NCBI GenBank assembly: GCA_947494675.1
Contig: CANLVP010000002.1
Location: forward strand, 992,001-1,056,000
Length of the DNA stretch: 64,000 nucleotides
Origin: an uncultured Paracoccaceae bacterium
Lineage (GTDB): Bacteria; Pseudomonadota; Alphaproteobacteria; Rhodobacterales; Rhodobacteraceae
Direction of reading: 5' to 3'
Below are positions 44,767 to 53,306 of this stretch, one piece after another (position 1 is the first letter of the stretch; each line of letters opens with the position of its first letter). The position numbers were made by a program, and so were the translations under genes. Below the pieces are notes generated by a model that ran no database searches, was not told where the DNA came from, and was given only the letters and a program-made list of their open reading frames with translations.

Positions 44767-45789
44767 TTATTGCTCTGGGTTTGGATCGCCGACTTCTGCG
44801 TCCCAACGTGCCAGCAAGCGGCTGCGTGTGTCGCTTGAACCGTAGGTCGCAAAGTCATAGTCGATCAGCTTGATCGACGCGAGGTCAGGCGATTCAGGGG
44901 CAACTTCTGCGTTGGAATTCGACGGCACCTGGAACTGCTTCACGTCCTTTGCCTGCGACTGAATGTCGGCACGCAGCGCGAACTCGACCCATTTCTTGGC
45001 ACCTTCCAGATTGCGCGCACCTTCGATGATGGACACAGCGCCAACTTCGTAGCCGGTCCCTTCACAAGGCGCGACAACCTTCAGCGGAAAGCCTTGCGAG
45101 GCAAGGTTCACCATGTCGTGCATGAAGCCGATGGATACGCCCGTTTCGCCGCGTGCCGCAGCTTTGGACGGTGCGGACCCCGACTTGGTGTACGAGTTCA
45201 CGTTATTGCCAACAGCCGCCAGCTTTACCATTGCTTCGTCTTCACCGAAAAGCTGCACGAATGTCGCAAGCTCCGTATAAGCGGTGCCAGAGCTGTTGGG
45301 GTTCGCCACCTGAATTTCGCCCTCAAAACGGGGGTCTTCCAGATCGGCCCAGCACTCCGGCGGGGCAATGCCCTTTTCGGTCAGGATGTCGGCGTTATAG
45401 GCAATCCCAAGTGCGCCAGCATAGATCCCAACGGCACGCCCGTTTGAGATTTCGGCCATGTTCTGCGCCCAGCCCAGCAATTCGCTCGTGTCAACGCCAG
45501 AGGCTTGTGTCAGGCCTTCTTCGGCGGCGATGAGATGTGGATCGCCCGTGCCGCCCCACCAGACATCAATCTTTGGGTTGCCCGCTTCCGCGCGGACCTG
45601 CGCCAATGTCTCACCGGTAGACTTGCGCACCATCAAAACCTCAGTGTCCGGGTTTTCAGCCTCAAACAGGCCAACCATCTGGTCACACCAGTCTTGCTCT
45701 GCACTGCACACAAGGCTGATCTCATCCGCCCAAGCGGCAACACCCGATGCCATCAATGCGGCCGCAGAAATTAATCCAAGTTTCTTCAT
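44767..45789 (-). CDS. Periplasmic substrate-binding protein, AfuA/FbpA-like
   Basis: 340 residues from ATG 45789, with gggagga upstream. A signal peptide (about 1-22) precedes a type II periplasmic binding protein fold: 'DVWWGGTGDPHLIAAEEG', 'GIYAGALGIAYNADIL', 'CWADLEDPRFEGEIQVANPNSSGTAY' as the landmark stretches. The adjacent Tyr-Tyr pair that binds ferric ion in FbpA is absent from the whole protein. Together with the fused permease, HAD phosphatase and sensor system, this suggests a phosphorylated sugar rather than iron as ligand (AfuA is the precedent). First gene of the minus-strand operon. Confidence 0.85.
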   Translation of the reverse strand: MKKLGLISAAALMASGVAAWADEISLVCSAEQDWCDQMVGLFEAENPDTEVLMVRKSTGETLAQVRAEAGNPKIDVWWGGTGDPHLIAAEEGLTQASGVDTSELLGWAQNMAEISNGRAVGIYAGALGIAYNADILTEKGIAPPECWADLEDPRFEGEIQVANPNSSGTAYTELATFVQLFGEDEAMVKLAAVGNNVNSYTKSGSAPSKAAARGETGVSIGFMHDMVNLASQGFPLKVVAPCEGTGYEVGAVSIIEGARNLEGAKKWVEFALRADIQSQAKDVKQFQVPSNSNAEVAPESPDLASIKLIDYDFATYGSSDTRSRLLARWDAEVGDPNPEQ

Positions 45790-45913
45790 TCTATCCTCCC
45801 TTAGAGTTCCAGCAGATGCCACGTTCCTCCACGCGGCGTTGCTCTGTTATCCCTAAGGACTGGTTCAATGCGGCGACACACAAGGCCTGTGAACAAAGCT
45901 ACAGACGGCGGAC

Positions 45914-45959
45914 AACCTTGTTAACAAGGTTACATTGCCCGCCGCAGATTGTAACAATC
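45914..45959. promoter_or_regulatory. Palindromic operator candidate between the transporter and its two-component system
   Basis: In the divergent 236-bp promoter region lie a perfect 18-bp palindrome AACCTTGTTAACAAGGTT (45914-45931) and, 15 bp on, the inverted repeat gattg-taa-caatc (45947-45959). Both contain the core TTGT-AACAA. Two related sites next to divergent promoters suggest binding of the response regulator, or of another dimer, that controls both the transporter operon and the regulator genes. Confidence 0.6.
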
Positions 45960-46025
45960 GAAACAAATAAGCCTGCGACGTCCCGGTGTTGTTGATGCTA
46001 AAACGACCGCAACAGGGAGGCCGGC

Positions 46026-46751
46026 GTGTCGCGACCAAAGATCGGAATTGTAGATGACGAAGCCACCATGCGTGACGCATTGGTGGCGCTTTTGGCTGAG
46101 AACCAGTTTGATCCCGTGCCCATGGCCAATATCGCCGAATACCGCGCGGCGGAAACAAACACGGCCCTCGACCTTGTGCTGATTGATCTGCAACTGCGCG
46201 ATGAAAGCGGGCTGACCCTTGCGATGGATATTCGCCGCACGCAGGATTTGCCGATTGTCATGCTGACCGGGCGCGGCGATGAGACCGACAAGATTGTGGG
46301 GCTGGAAATCGGTGCCGATGACTACGTGCTCAAACCGTTTAATCCCCGCGAGTTGGTCGCCCGCATCCGCGCCGTCCTGCGCCGCTATGGCAAGTCAGAG
46401 GACCGCCCGGCCCCGGATGTGGACCCGACCCGCATGTCCTTCGGGCGGCTCACTGTGGACCAAAAGCAGCGCATTCTGTTTGACGAGACAGACAATGAAA
46501 TTTCGCTGACCAATGCCGAATACCGCCTTCTGGACTATTTCCTCATGCGTCCGAATGAGGTCATTCCGCGTGTCGAATTGCTGACCGAACTCGGTAACGA
46601 TCTGACCAAATACGTGGACCGGACCGTTGATGTCTTGATCCTGCGATTACGCCGCAAGATCGAGGAAAACCCATCCAAACCTGTCCATCTGCAAACCCGG
46701 CGGGGACAAGGCTATATCTTCGTTACAGACACCACGCGCGGGCCCCACTGA
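46026..46751 (+). CDS. OmpR-family response regulator linked to the transporter operon
   Basis: 241 residues from GTG 46026 (ggagg five bases upstream). N-terminal receiver domain with the phospho-acceptor Asp at 54 ('LVLIDLQLRDESG'), 'MLTGRGDETDKIVGLEIGADDYVLKPF', then a winged-helix DNA-binding domain ending 'TRRGQGYIFV'. It is divergent from the Afu-like operon and is followed by the hybrid kinase with a one-base TGATG overlap. Likely activator of the importer. Confidence 0.93.
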   Translation: MSRPKIGIVDDEATMRDALVALLAENQFDPVPMANIAEYRAAETNTALDLVLIDLQLRDESGLTLAMDIRRTQDLPIVMLTGRGDETDKIVGLEIGADDYVLKPFNPRELVARIRAVLRRYGKSEDRPAPDVDPTRMSFGRLTVDQKQRILFDETDNEISLTNAEYRLLDYFLMRPNEVIPRVELLTELGNDLTKYVDRTVDVLILRLRRKIEENPSKPVHLQTRRGQGYIFVTDTTRGPH

Positions 46752-49243
46752 TGCGGCTGGTGCCCCGTTCGGTGCGCGGACGCCTGTGGACGGCGCTTGG
46801 GCTTTTGGCGCTCGCCATTGTCTGCATCAGCACGTTGACATGGATCGCCCTGCAGCGGGTCGATGCGCGTCTGCAAGAACTGCACCAGCAGTCCTTGGGG
46901 CAAGTGGCCCAGGCGATTGATCTGTCGAAACGCTCCTCTGATCTTGCGACCTCTGCCCCCTATTTGCTGAACCAACGCTCGAATTTCCTGATCCAGCAAG
47001 AGGGCCAAAAGCTCTTGGATGTTTTGACGCGGGTCCGGGAAGAATGGCCAACATCTGGCACGGCTGACGCCGACCGCGCGCTGCTGACGTCTTTGACGTT
47101 CGAGATGGAAAGCGGGATCGTTGATCTGGTCAAAGCCTCGCAATCGCTGGATCAGGTGCAAGCCGTGGTGCGCGCCCGCGTCGCAGAACTCAGCACCCTG
47201 CGCGAAGACGTGACCTTGCGGGTCGAGGATGAGAGCACGCAGGCGCAGGAACGGCTGACCTGGTGGACCCTGCACAGCATGAACGCCGATGCGCTCAACG
47301 CCGCCTATGCAGACAATCTGATCGGGGTTGGGGAGGAACAGCGCCACTACCAACGCAAGGCACAACTGGCCATTGCCGGACCGATGACCGACGCCCAGAC
47401 CACCTATCTGAACCGGGTGAACGGGCTGGTGCAGGGCGACACTGGCGTCTTTGAGTTGCGGCGTCAGGAATTGGGCCTCACGCTGGACGCGCAGAACGCG
47501 CTCTTTCGGATCAGGCGCGACGCCAACCACATCAATGAGCTTGCAACAGACTTTGCCAAACGGGCCGAGGCCGTTCTGACCGAAGAGCGCAGCTCATCGT
47601 CCAACACGATCCAATTCACCCGCGCCTCTGTCGCCGCCATCAGCCTTGCCGCCCTGTGCCTTGCCTTGGTCGCAGCACTCTATGTCTCGCGCTACGTAGC
47701 CTTCAACGTGGGCCGCGTGTCCGAGGCGATGGTGCGCCTCGCCAATGGGGACCGCAGCAGCGTGCTACCCCGCCGCCTTGGGGGCGACGACGAGATCGGC
47801 GATTTGTTCCGGTCCTTCCGCAGCTTTCGCGCCAATGCGCTGCGGCTCGACCGCTCAAATCGTCAGCTCGACCAGCGGAACGCGCTGTTTGAAAAGGTCT
47901 TTGCCAATATCACAGACGGCATCGCGATCACCGACAGCACAGGCAAGCTGACCGCGTCAAATCCTGCGTTTGAACGCATCCTGGGTGTCGGCAACCTCAG
48001 GGGGTCCTTCGTGGATTGGCTCTATCAGTCCGCCTTTGGCAGCTGCGCCAAGGATGCCGGTCTCAGCGTGCAGCATCGCGGTCATCTGGTGTTGAAATCT
48101 GCCAAGGGTGACGTGCTCGAAATCCGCGCCAGCCGTCTGCCGGACGAAGGGCGCGTCTGGCTGATCTCGGACGTGACCGAACAGCACCGCGTGGCAGAGC
48201 GCGTGGCCCAGATCGACCGGATCGAGTTGCTTGGCAAACTGGCGGGCGACACCGCCCATGACTTTGCCAACATCCTGTCGACCATCCGCACCCACGCGCA
48301 TCTGCTGCACGACGCGCAGTCGGAAACCACCAACGTTTCAGCCATCGAAAACGCGGTGGATTATGGGGCTGCCCTGACCGACCGCCTGCTGGCCTTCGCC
48401 CGCAAACAACCCCTCTCGCCCGAGGTGTTCGACCTGAACACGCTGATCGAAGGCATGGTGGAACTGGTCGAGATCGGCCTCAAGCCCAACGTCCAGCTTG
48501 AGGTGGTTCCAGCCGACGCGCCGCTCCATGTGCGGGCCGACCCCGGCCAGTTGGAATCAGCCATCTTCAACCTCGTCTTGAACAGCAACAACGCGATTGA
48601 GGACGCAGGAACCATCCAAATAACACTGTCCAAAACCGACGATGGCCATGCCGAAATCGTGGTGTCCGACACAGGATCAGGCATGCCGAAAAGCGTCCAA
48701 TCCAAGGCCATTCAACCATTCTTCACCACCCGCGCAGGCGACGGCGGAACCGGGCTGGGCCTGTCGATTGTCTACGGCTTCATCAACCAGAGCGGCGGCA
48801 AACTGGACATCGACAGCCAGGTGGGCAAAGGCACGACCGTCACCGTCTCCCTGCCCTATTCCGATGATCCTGCTGGCGCACCGCACCGAAGCTATGCCGG
48901 ACGGGCATTGGTGGTGGATGACAACGACAACGACCGGCGGGTCACGGCGCAGGCGCTGACCGACCTTGGCTATCGGGCCAAAACCTATGCGACCGCCGAA
49001 GACGCGCTTCAGGCCGCTCAAAGCGATGATTTCGCCCTGATCGTCAGCGATTTTGACCTTGGCGGCGCTGAGGACGGGTTGGACGTGTTGACCGCAACGA
49101 AAAAGCACGCCCCCCTCGCCCGGCACATCCTGATCAGCGGCAAATCTTCGCTGCGTGATCTTCAGGCCAGCGACGTCCTGTTTGTCGAAAAGCCCGTCAG
49201 CGCGGCAGGTCTTTCAGCGGTCCTAAACGCCGATAACGCCTAG
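46751..49243 (+). CDS. Hybrid sensor histidine kinase
   Basis: 830 residues. TM1 about 12-34, a periplasmic sensor domain of about 260 residues, TM2 about 296-318, HAMP, a PAS-like region, then HisKA with the phospho-acceptor His503 in 'DTAHDFANIL', and HATPase_c with 'LNSNNAIEDAG', 'DTGSGMP' and 'GTGLGLSIVYGF'. A C-terminal receiver carries Asp767 in 'LIVSDFDLGG'. The periplasmic part could sense the transporter ligand, perhaps through the binding protein. Overlaps the response regulator gene by one base, so the two form an operon. Confidence 0.92.
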   Translation: MRLVPRSVRGRLWTALGLLALAIVCISTLTWIALQRVDARLQELHQQSLGQVAQAIDLSKRSSDLATSAPYLLNQRSNFLIQQEGQKLLDVLTRVREEWPTSGTADADRALLTSLTFEMESGIVDLVKASQSLDQVQAVVRARVAELSTLREDVTLRVEDESTQAQERLTWWTLHSMNADALNAAYADNLIGVGEEQRHYQRKAQLAIAGPMTDAQTTYLNRVNGLVQGDTGVFELRRQELGLTLDAQNALFRIRRDANHINELATDFAKRAEAVLTEERSSSSNTIQFTRASVAAISLAALCLALVAALYVSRYVAFNVGRVSEAMVRLANGDRSSVLPRRLGGDDEIGDLFRSFRSFRANALRLDRSNRQLDQRNALFEKVFANITDGIAITDSTGKLTASNPAFERILGVGNLRGSFVDWLYQSAFGSCAKDAGLSVQHRGHLVLKSAKGDVLEIRASRLPDEGRVWLISDVTEQHRVAERVAQIDRIELLGKLAGDTAHDFANILSTIRTHAHLLHDAQSETTNVSAIENAVDYGAALTDRLLAFARKQPLSPEVFDLNTLIEGMVELVEIGLKPNVQLEVVPADAPLHVRADPGQLESAIFNLVLNSNNAIEDAGTIQITLSKTDDGHAEIVVSDTGSGMPKSVQSKAIQPFFTTRAGDGGTGLGLSIVYGFINQSGGKLDIDSQVGKGTTVTVSLPYSDDPAGAPHRSYAGRALVVDDNDNDRRVTAQALTDLGYRAKTYATAEDALQAAQSDDFALIVSDFDLGGAEDGLDVLTATKKHAPLARHILISGKSSLRDLQASDVLFVEKPVSAAGLSAVLNADNA

Positions 49244-49319
49244 GCCCAAGTCCCAGATCAAAGTGAGGCTATGCTGGCAACGCGATCGCGTCCTGCTCGC
49301 CTGCCAACATCCGCGCAAT

Positions 49320-49778
49320 TTACGCCGCGCGGAACACCAGGGATACGCCGTTCAGGCAATGCCGCTTGCCGGTGGGCGCAGGCCCGTCGTCAAAGATATG
49401 GCCCAAATGGCTGCCGCAGCGGCGGCAGTGCACCTCTGTGCGGACGCTCAGAAGTTTGCGATCAGGCTTGGTGCCAACTGCACCCGGCAGGCTTTGCCAC
49501 CAGCTGGGCCAGCCGGTGCCGCTGTCGTATTTGGTCTCGGATGGGTAGACTGGCAGATCACAGCCACGGCAGAAATAGGTGCCTGCGGCATAGTTCTTAT
49601 CCAAGGGGCTCGACCCGGCCCGCTCGGTGCCTTCCAGCCGCATCACCTTATATTGCGCATCCGTCAGCATCGCGCGCCATTCCGCGTCCGTGCGGGTGAT
49701 CTCAAACGATTGCGCGTGCAACGCAGCGGGGGCCGCTGCGCTGGCAAGGGCGGCAAGGGTAAACTGGCGACGGTTCAT
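49320..49778 (-). CDS. msrB: Exported peptide-methionine (R)-S-oxide reductase
   Basis: 152 residues from ATG 49778 (aaaggaag upstream). Begins with a twin-arginine signal 'MNRRQFTLAALASAAAP', so it is exported folded by Tat. The MsrB fold has zinc cysteines CRGC and CRRC and the catalytic Cys in 'KRHCLNGVSL', with 'GWPSWWQ' and 'GSHLGHIFDDGP'. It repairs oxidised methionine in the periplasm. The adjacent ECF sigma/anti-sigma genes on the same strand may control it under oxidative stress, though 110 bp separate them. Confidence 0.93.
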   Translation of the reverse strand: MNRRQFTLAALASAAAPAALHAQSFEITRTDAEWRAMLTDAQYKVMRLEGTERAGSSPLDKNYAAGTYFCRGCDLPVYPSETKYDSGTGWPSWWQSLPGAVGTKPDRKLLSVRTEVHCRRCGSHLGHIFDDGPAPTGKRHCLNGVSLVFRAA

Positions 49779-49888
49779 GGCACTTCCTTTCGGCTTTGCG
49801 CAAAGGCCTAGCAGCCGGTCCCCTGACCAATCCATAAAAACCGGCCCCGCGCACGCGCTTGTGAAGGGCGCGTGACCCGGGTGCCGCC

Positions 49889-50623
49889 CTAGCCCACCCA
49901 GACGATGGGGGCCACGGCCACGATCTCACCTGTGGGCGCACCGGTGGGCGAGCCACCGGGTGGTTCGATGGAAATCGCACATTGCGCGCCACGCAACAGC
50001 GGCCATAACGCTTCTGCCACGACAAGCGTGCCGGTCTCATCCGCAGGCAAAACCCCAAGCGACACGGGCGGGTTTTCACCCTTGATCACCCAAAGCTCCA
50101 ACACCTGCCCCTCGGGCGCGGCCCCAGCCGTGCGCGTGACCTCCAGATTGCCGCTGTCCTCGACATAGCCAACCTCGACCACCAGCCCCTCATCCGCAGA
50201 GGCGAGCATGACCGTCGCCGTCGCAGGCGGGTCCAGCAATGGCCCCACGTAAAGATTGATCGCCCACAACGCGACCATCGCCGCCACAAGCCCACCGGCT
50301 GCGGCAGGCAAAAGCCCCAAACGTTCCATCCAGGACGATTTGGCAGGCTTGACCGGTTTCGGCGCTGGGGCCGCCTCTTCCATCGCCGCCGTGCCAAAGG
50401 CCGCCGCGCGAATGCGGTCCAACAGCGCCGCAGGCGGGGCGACGGGGGCAATATCATCGGTCATGCCGACGAAATCCTCGGCCCAGCGGGCATAATCCGC
50501 CCGCGCACTGGCATCTGTGGCCATCAGAGTCTCAAACGCTGCGGCCTCGTCCGCGTTCAACAGGCCCAGCACGTATTCCGCCGCCAGCATGTTTTCGCCA
50601 TTTGGGTCGATGTCATCACTCAT
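49889..50623 (-). CDS. Anti-sigma factor, RskA-like
   Basis: 244 residues from ATG 50623, overlapping the sigma gene by four bases (ATGA). N-terminal sigma-binding helical region ('AAEYVLGLLNADEAAAFE', no zinc HxxxCxxC motif), a TM segment around 130-150, then the RskA-type periplasmic domain with 'LWVIKGENPPVSLGVLPADETG'. It holds the sigma factor inactive at the membrane. Longer start at 50668 was rejected because it lacks coupling and adds unlikely residues. Confidence 0.88.
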   Translation of the reverse strand: MSDDIDPNGENMLAAEYVLGLLNADEAAAFETLMATDASARADYARWAEDFVGMTDDIAPVAPPAALLDRIRAAAFGTAAMEEAAPAPKPVKPAKSSWMERLGLLPAAAGGLVAAMVALWAINLYVGPLLDPPATATVMLASADEGLVVEVGYVEDSGNLEVTRTAGAAPEGQVLELWVIKGENPPVSLGVLPADETGTLVVAEALWPLLRGAQCAISIEPPGGSPTGAPTGEIVAVAPIVWVG

Positions 50624-51162
50624 TGCGACAGACACTCTCTTAACTTTTGCAAACTCCGCCGCAGCCAAGTCCGAATGGTGTTGAGCGGCACGCCATAGAC
50701 CTCGGCCAGCTCTTGATAGGTCTCCCCCTCCAGATAGGCGCGGCGCACCGCCCCGGCCTTGTCAGGGTCCAACCCCGCCATGCAGCCCACGATCCGCGCC
50801 CGGTCGGACGCCGCAATCGCCAGCGCTTCCGGCCCCGGCGCGCTGTCTTCCAGTGCGGCCACCTCATCCATGTCCCCAGACGTGGCCTTGCGGGCCCGAA
50901 TGCGGTCAATACACAGGTTGCGCGTCACCGTGATCAGCCAAGTCATCGGGCTTAACCCATTGACTTTATAGCGATCCGCATTGCGCCAGATTTTGACGAA
51001 AGCATCCTGCAAGGCGTCCTCGGCTTCTGCCCGATTGTTCAAGACACGCAGGCACACACCAAAAAGTTTCGCACTTGTCGCGGCATAGAGATTTTCAAAG
51101 GCATTTCGATCCCCACCGGCCATGCCGGTGATCATCGCTTCAATATCTTCGGTCGTCGTCAT
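50620..51162 (-). CDS. ECF-type RNA polymerase sigma factor
   Basis: 180 residues. Region 2 is '[40 protein letters not shown]' (helix with the core-binding DAxQDAF-type motif) and region 4 is '[39 protein letters not shown]'. It matches the SigK/RpoE-like group that pairs with RskA anti-sigma factors. Upstream on the minus strand a polypurine stretch and 'ggaaaa' may belong to its own promoter. MsrB, two genes down, is a plausible regulon member. Confidence 0.93.
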   Translation of the reverse strand: MTTTEDIEAMITGMAGGDRNAFENLYAATSAKLFGVCLRVLNNRAEAEDALQDAFVKIWRNADRYKVNGLSPMTWLITVTRNLCIDRIRARKATSGDMDEVAALEDSAPGPEALAIAASDRARIVGCMAGLDPDKAGAVRRAYLEGETYQELAEVYGVPLNTIRTWLRRSLQKLRECLSQ

Positions 51163-51321
51163 CTATCACTCACCCATTCACGTCTCCCACTTTGGCGGGG
51201 TTTTCCAAAAACGCAACCACAAGGCGAAGCCGTCGGCGATTTCGCCCCTTCCCCTTCCCTTTCCCCGCGATATGTTGCATCCGCAGATAAGACGAAACGG
51301 ATGACACGAAAGGTGCCCCAG

Positions 51322-52308
51322 ATGGCCGACGGCATGATTGATATCGACGCGCAACCCACCGAAGAAATTTCGGTCCGCGAGGTCTTTGGCATCGACTCGG
51401 ATATGAAGATCAAGGGCTTTGCCGATAAGACCGATCGCACGCCCGATATCGACAGCACCTATAAGTTTGACCCCGACACCACGCTCGCGATTCTGGCCGG
51501 TTTTGGCTACAACCGCCGTGTGATGATCCAGGGCTATCACGGCACCGGGAAATCGACCCACATCGAACAGGTCGCCGCCCGCCTCAACTGGCCTGCGGTG
51601 CGTGTGAACCTCGATTCACATATCTCCCGGATCGACCTGATCGGGAAGGACGCCATTAAACTGCGCGACGGCGTGCAAGTCACCGAATTCCACGAAGGCA
51701 TCCTGCCATGGGCGCTGCGCAACCCGGTTGCGATTGTGTTTGATGAATACGACGCGGGCCGCGCGGACGTGATGTTCGTGATCCAGCGCGTTCTGGAACA
51801 TGACGGCAAGCTGACGCTGATGGACCAGAACCAGATCCTGACCCCACACAAATATTTCCGCCTGTTTGCAACCGCCAACACCGTTGGTCTGGGCGACACC
51901 ACGGGCCTCTACCACGGCACCCAGCAAATTAACCAAGCCCAGATGGACCGCTGGTCCCTCGTCGCGACGTTGAACTACCTCAGCCACGACGCCGAGACCG
52001 CCATCGTGCTGTCCAAGTCGCCGCACTTCAACACAGAGACGGGCCGCAAGACCCTGTCCCAGATGGTCACCGTGGCCGACCTGACCCGCACCGCCTTCAT
52101 GAATGGCGACCTGTCGACGGTCATGTCGCCCCGGACCGTGCTCGCCTGGGCCGAAAACACCCGCATCTTCCAAGACGTCGGCTACGCCTTCCGCCTGTCG
52201 TTCCTCAACAAATGTGATGAGCTTGAGCGCCAGACGGTCGCCGAATTCTACCAGCGCTGCTTTGACGAGGAACTGCCAGAAAGTGCGGCGAGCCTGAGCT
52301 TGGGATAA
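51322..52308 (+). CDS. cobS: Cobaltochelatase subunit CobS
   Basis: AAA+ ATPase that with CobT drives cobalt insertion by CobN in aerobic cobalamin synthesis. 328 residues from ATG 51322 (aaagg upstream; ATG 51301 is also possible). Walker [10 protein letters not shown], Walker [11 protein letters not shown], '[34 protein letters not shown]' as sensor region. In other alphaproteobacteria it is preceded by a J-domain gene; here the sigma/anti-sigma genes lie divergently. cobT follows after two short genes. Confidence 0.95.
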   Translation: MADGMIDIDAQPTEEISVREVFGIDSDMKIKGFADKTDRTPDIDSTYKFDPDTTLAILAGFGYNRRVMIQGYHGTGKSTHIEQVAARLNWPAVRVNLDSHISRIDLIGKDAIKLRDGVQVTEFHEGILPWALRNPVAIVFDEYDAGRADVMFVIQRVLEHDGKLTLMDQNQILTPHKYFRLFATANTVGLGDTTGLYHGTQQINQAQMDRWSLVATLNYLSHDAETAIVLSKSPHFNTETGRKTLSQMVTVADLTRTAFMNGDLSTVMSPRTVLAWAENTRIFQDVGYAFRLSFLNKCDELERQTVAEFYQRCFDEELPESAASLSLG

Positions 52309-52311
52309 GAG

Positions 52312-52644
52312 GTGACGTCAGGGGACAATCTCGACGAGATGCCTGACTGGTGGTTTGACGAACAAGTCAAAACCTACGAACGCCTCGTAGGTGAGATTAA
52401 CGCTCTAACCGCATCTCGTTCAGTTCGGTTCGATTTTGGTCTCGCAGTCGCTTCCTTAGCGATTGATTGGTTCTTTGACGGTGGGCTTGTTCTAGCCTTT
52501 GTTCTGTTCGTCCTCGCCTTTACAGCTCGACGCAACAGTATTTCAGCTCAAATCCGTCCGCGTATTCAACAAATCAATACAATCGAGAGTCTTTGGCCAA
52601 ACGTGGCAGAAAATGTTTCGATGAAACTATCGGCTAGAACGTAA
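52312..52644 (+). CDS. Hypothetical membrane protein between cobS and cobT, low GC
   Basis: 110 residues from GTG 52312, four bases after cobS, or from ATG 52339. Acidic N-terminus, then two hydrophobic segments ('FGLAVASLAIDWFFDGGLVLAFVLFVLAF' as a hairpin) and a soluble tail. Not recognised. The DNA is clearly less GC-rich than its surroundings (near 47% by eye), which suggests recent acquisition or a lineage-specific gene. Its position within cobST is unusual. Confidence 0.6.
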   Translation: MTSGDNLDEMPDWWFDEQVKTYERLVGEINALTASRSVRFDFGLAVASLAIDWFFDGGLVLAFVLFVLAFTARRNSISAQIRPRIQQINTIESLWPNVAENVSMKLSART

Positions 52645-52708
52645 TGATCTCGTCGCGTCAATTTGCCTGACAAATCCAACGAACAAAGTAGTTGGCCCTT
52701 TCTTTGGA

Positions 52709-52745
52709 ACATAAATATCTCGGGGGTGCGGGGGCTGGCCCCCGC
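52709..52745. repeat. Intergenic palindromic element (gcggggg / cccccgc)
   Basis: A 7-bp GC-only stem with a 4-nt loop (52728-52745) preceded by an AT-rich motif ending in ctcggggg. Such a composite recurs in Rhodobacteraceae intergenic DNA in my recollection; I cannot verify it here. The 52645-52866 spacer holds nothing else that I recognise. Confidence 0.5.
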
Positions 52746-52866
52746 CCATCGCGACGCTGAAAGCGGCGCAACACCTCCACCACCCCCGTGCCCAAAACCC
52801 CACACCTATCCACGCTTTTCAATTTGCCCACTAGATAAGCGATAATTTAACCTCCATGCTGCATTT

Positions 52867-53256
52867 ATGAGCAGTATGAAAACTCTCATATCGATCACCT
52901 TCCTCGCGCTTGGCGCCCTCCCTGCCAACGCGGGGATTTCTTTGGCCGATGAACAACTCCGGACCTTTGCCGCCTGCGCGGGCCGCCTGTCGGCCCAGAT
53001 GGAACATCAATGGATGTTTGACGGCGACGCCTCGGAAATCACCAAACGTCAGCGCGCCCAACTGATCGACCTTGTCAGCGCCGTCATGGCTCCCGATCAA
53101 GGGCGCGAGGTGTTGAACTGGCGCATCTCGGCCAAGGCCGCGCATCATGCCCTGCTGACCCGTGCCACCTTTAACGACGATCCCGCCGACGCCGCTTGGG
53201 CCGCTGACATGGCCGCCTTGCAAACCGCCGATTGCACCGCGCTCCTGCTCAGTTAA
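52867..53256 (+). CDS. Small exported protein of unknown function
   Basis: 129 residues from ATG 52867 (the second Met at 52876 is an alternative). A signal peptide (to about residue 22, ending ANA) is followed by a helical protein with cysteines at 'TFAACAGRL' and near the C-terminus 'TADCTALL', which may pair. No family recognised. It lies 50 bp before cobT on the same strand. Confidence 0.7.
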   Translation: MSSMKTLISITFLALGALPANAGISLADEQLRTFAACAGRLSAQMEHQWMFDGDASEITKRQRAQLIDLVSAVMAPDQGREVLNWRISAKAAHHALLTRATFNDDPADAAWAADMAALQTADCTALLLS

Positions 53257-53306
53257 ACCGCCCGCCCCTCTGGTCATTGCCCCGATCCGGCACTAGTTTG
53301 CCGGAC

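Noticed and set aside
44767-45789. Labelling the transporter as a ferric (Fbp) importer
   Set aside because: No adjacent Tyr pair in the binding protein, and the operon carries a HAD phosphatase plus a two-component system; a phosphorylated substrate fits better, though iron is not formally excluded.
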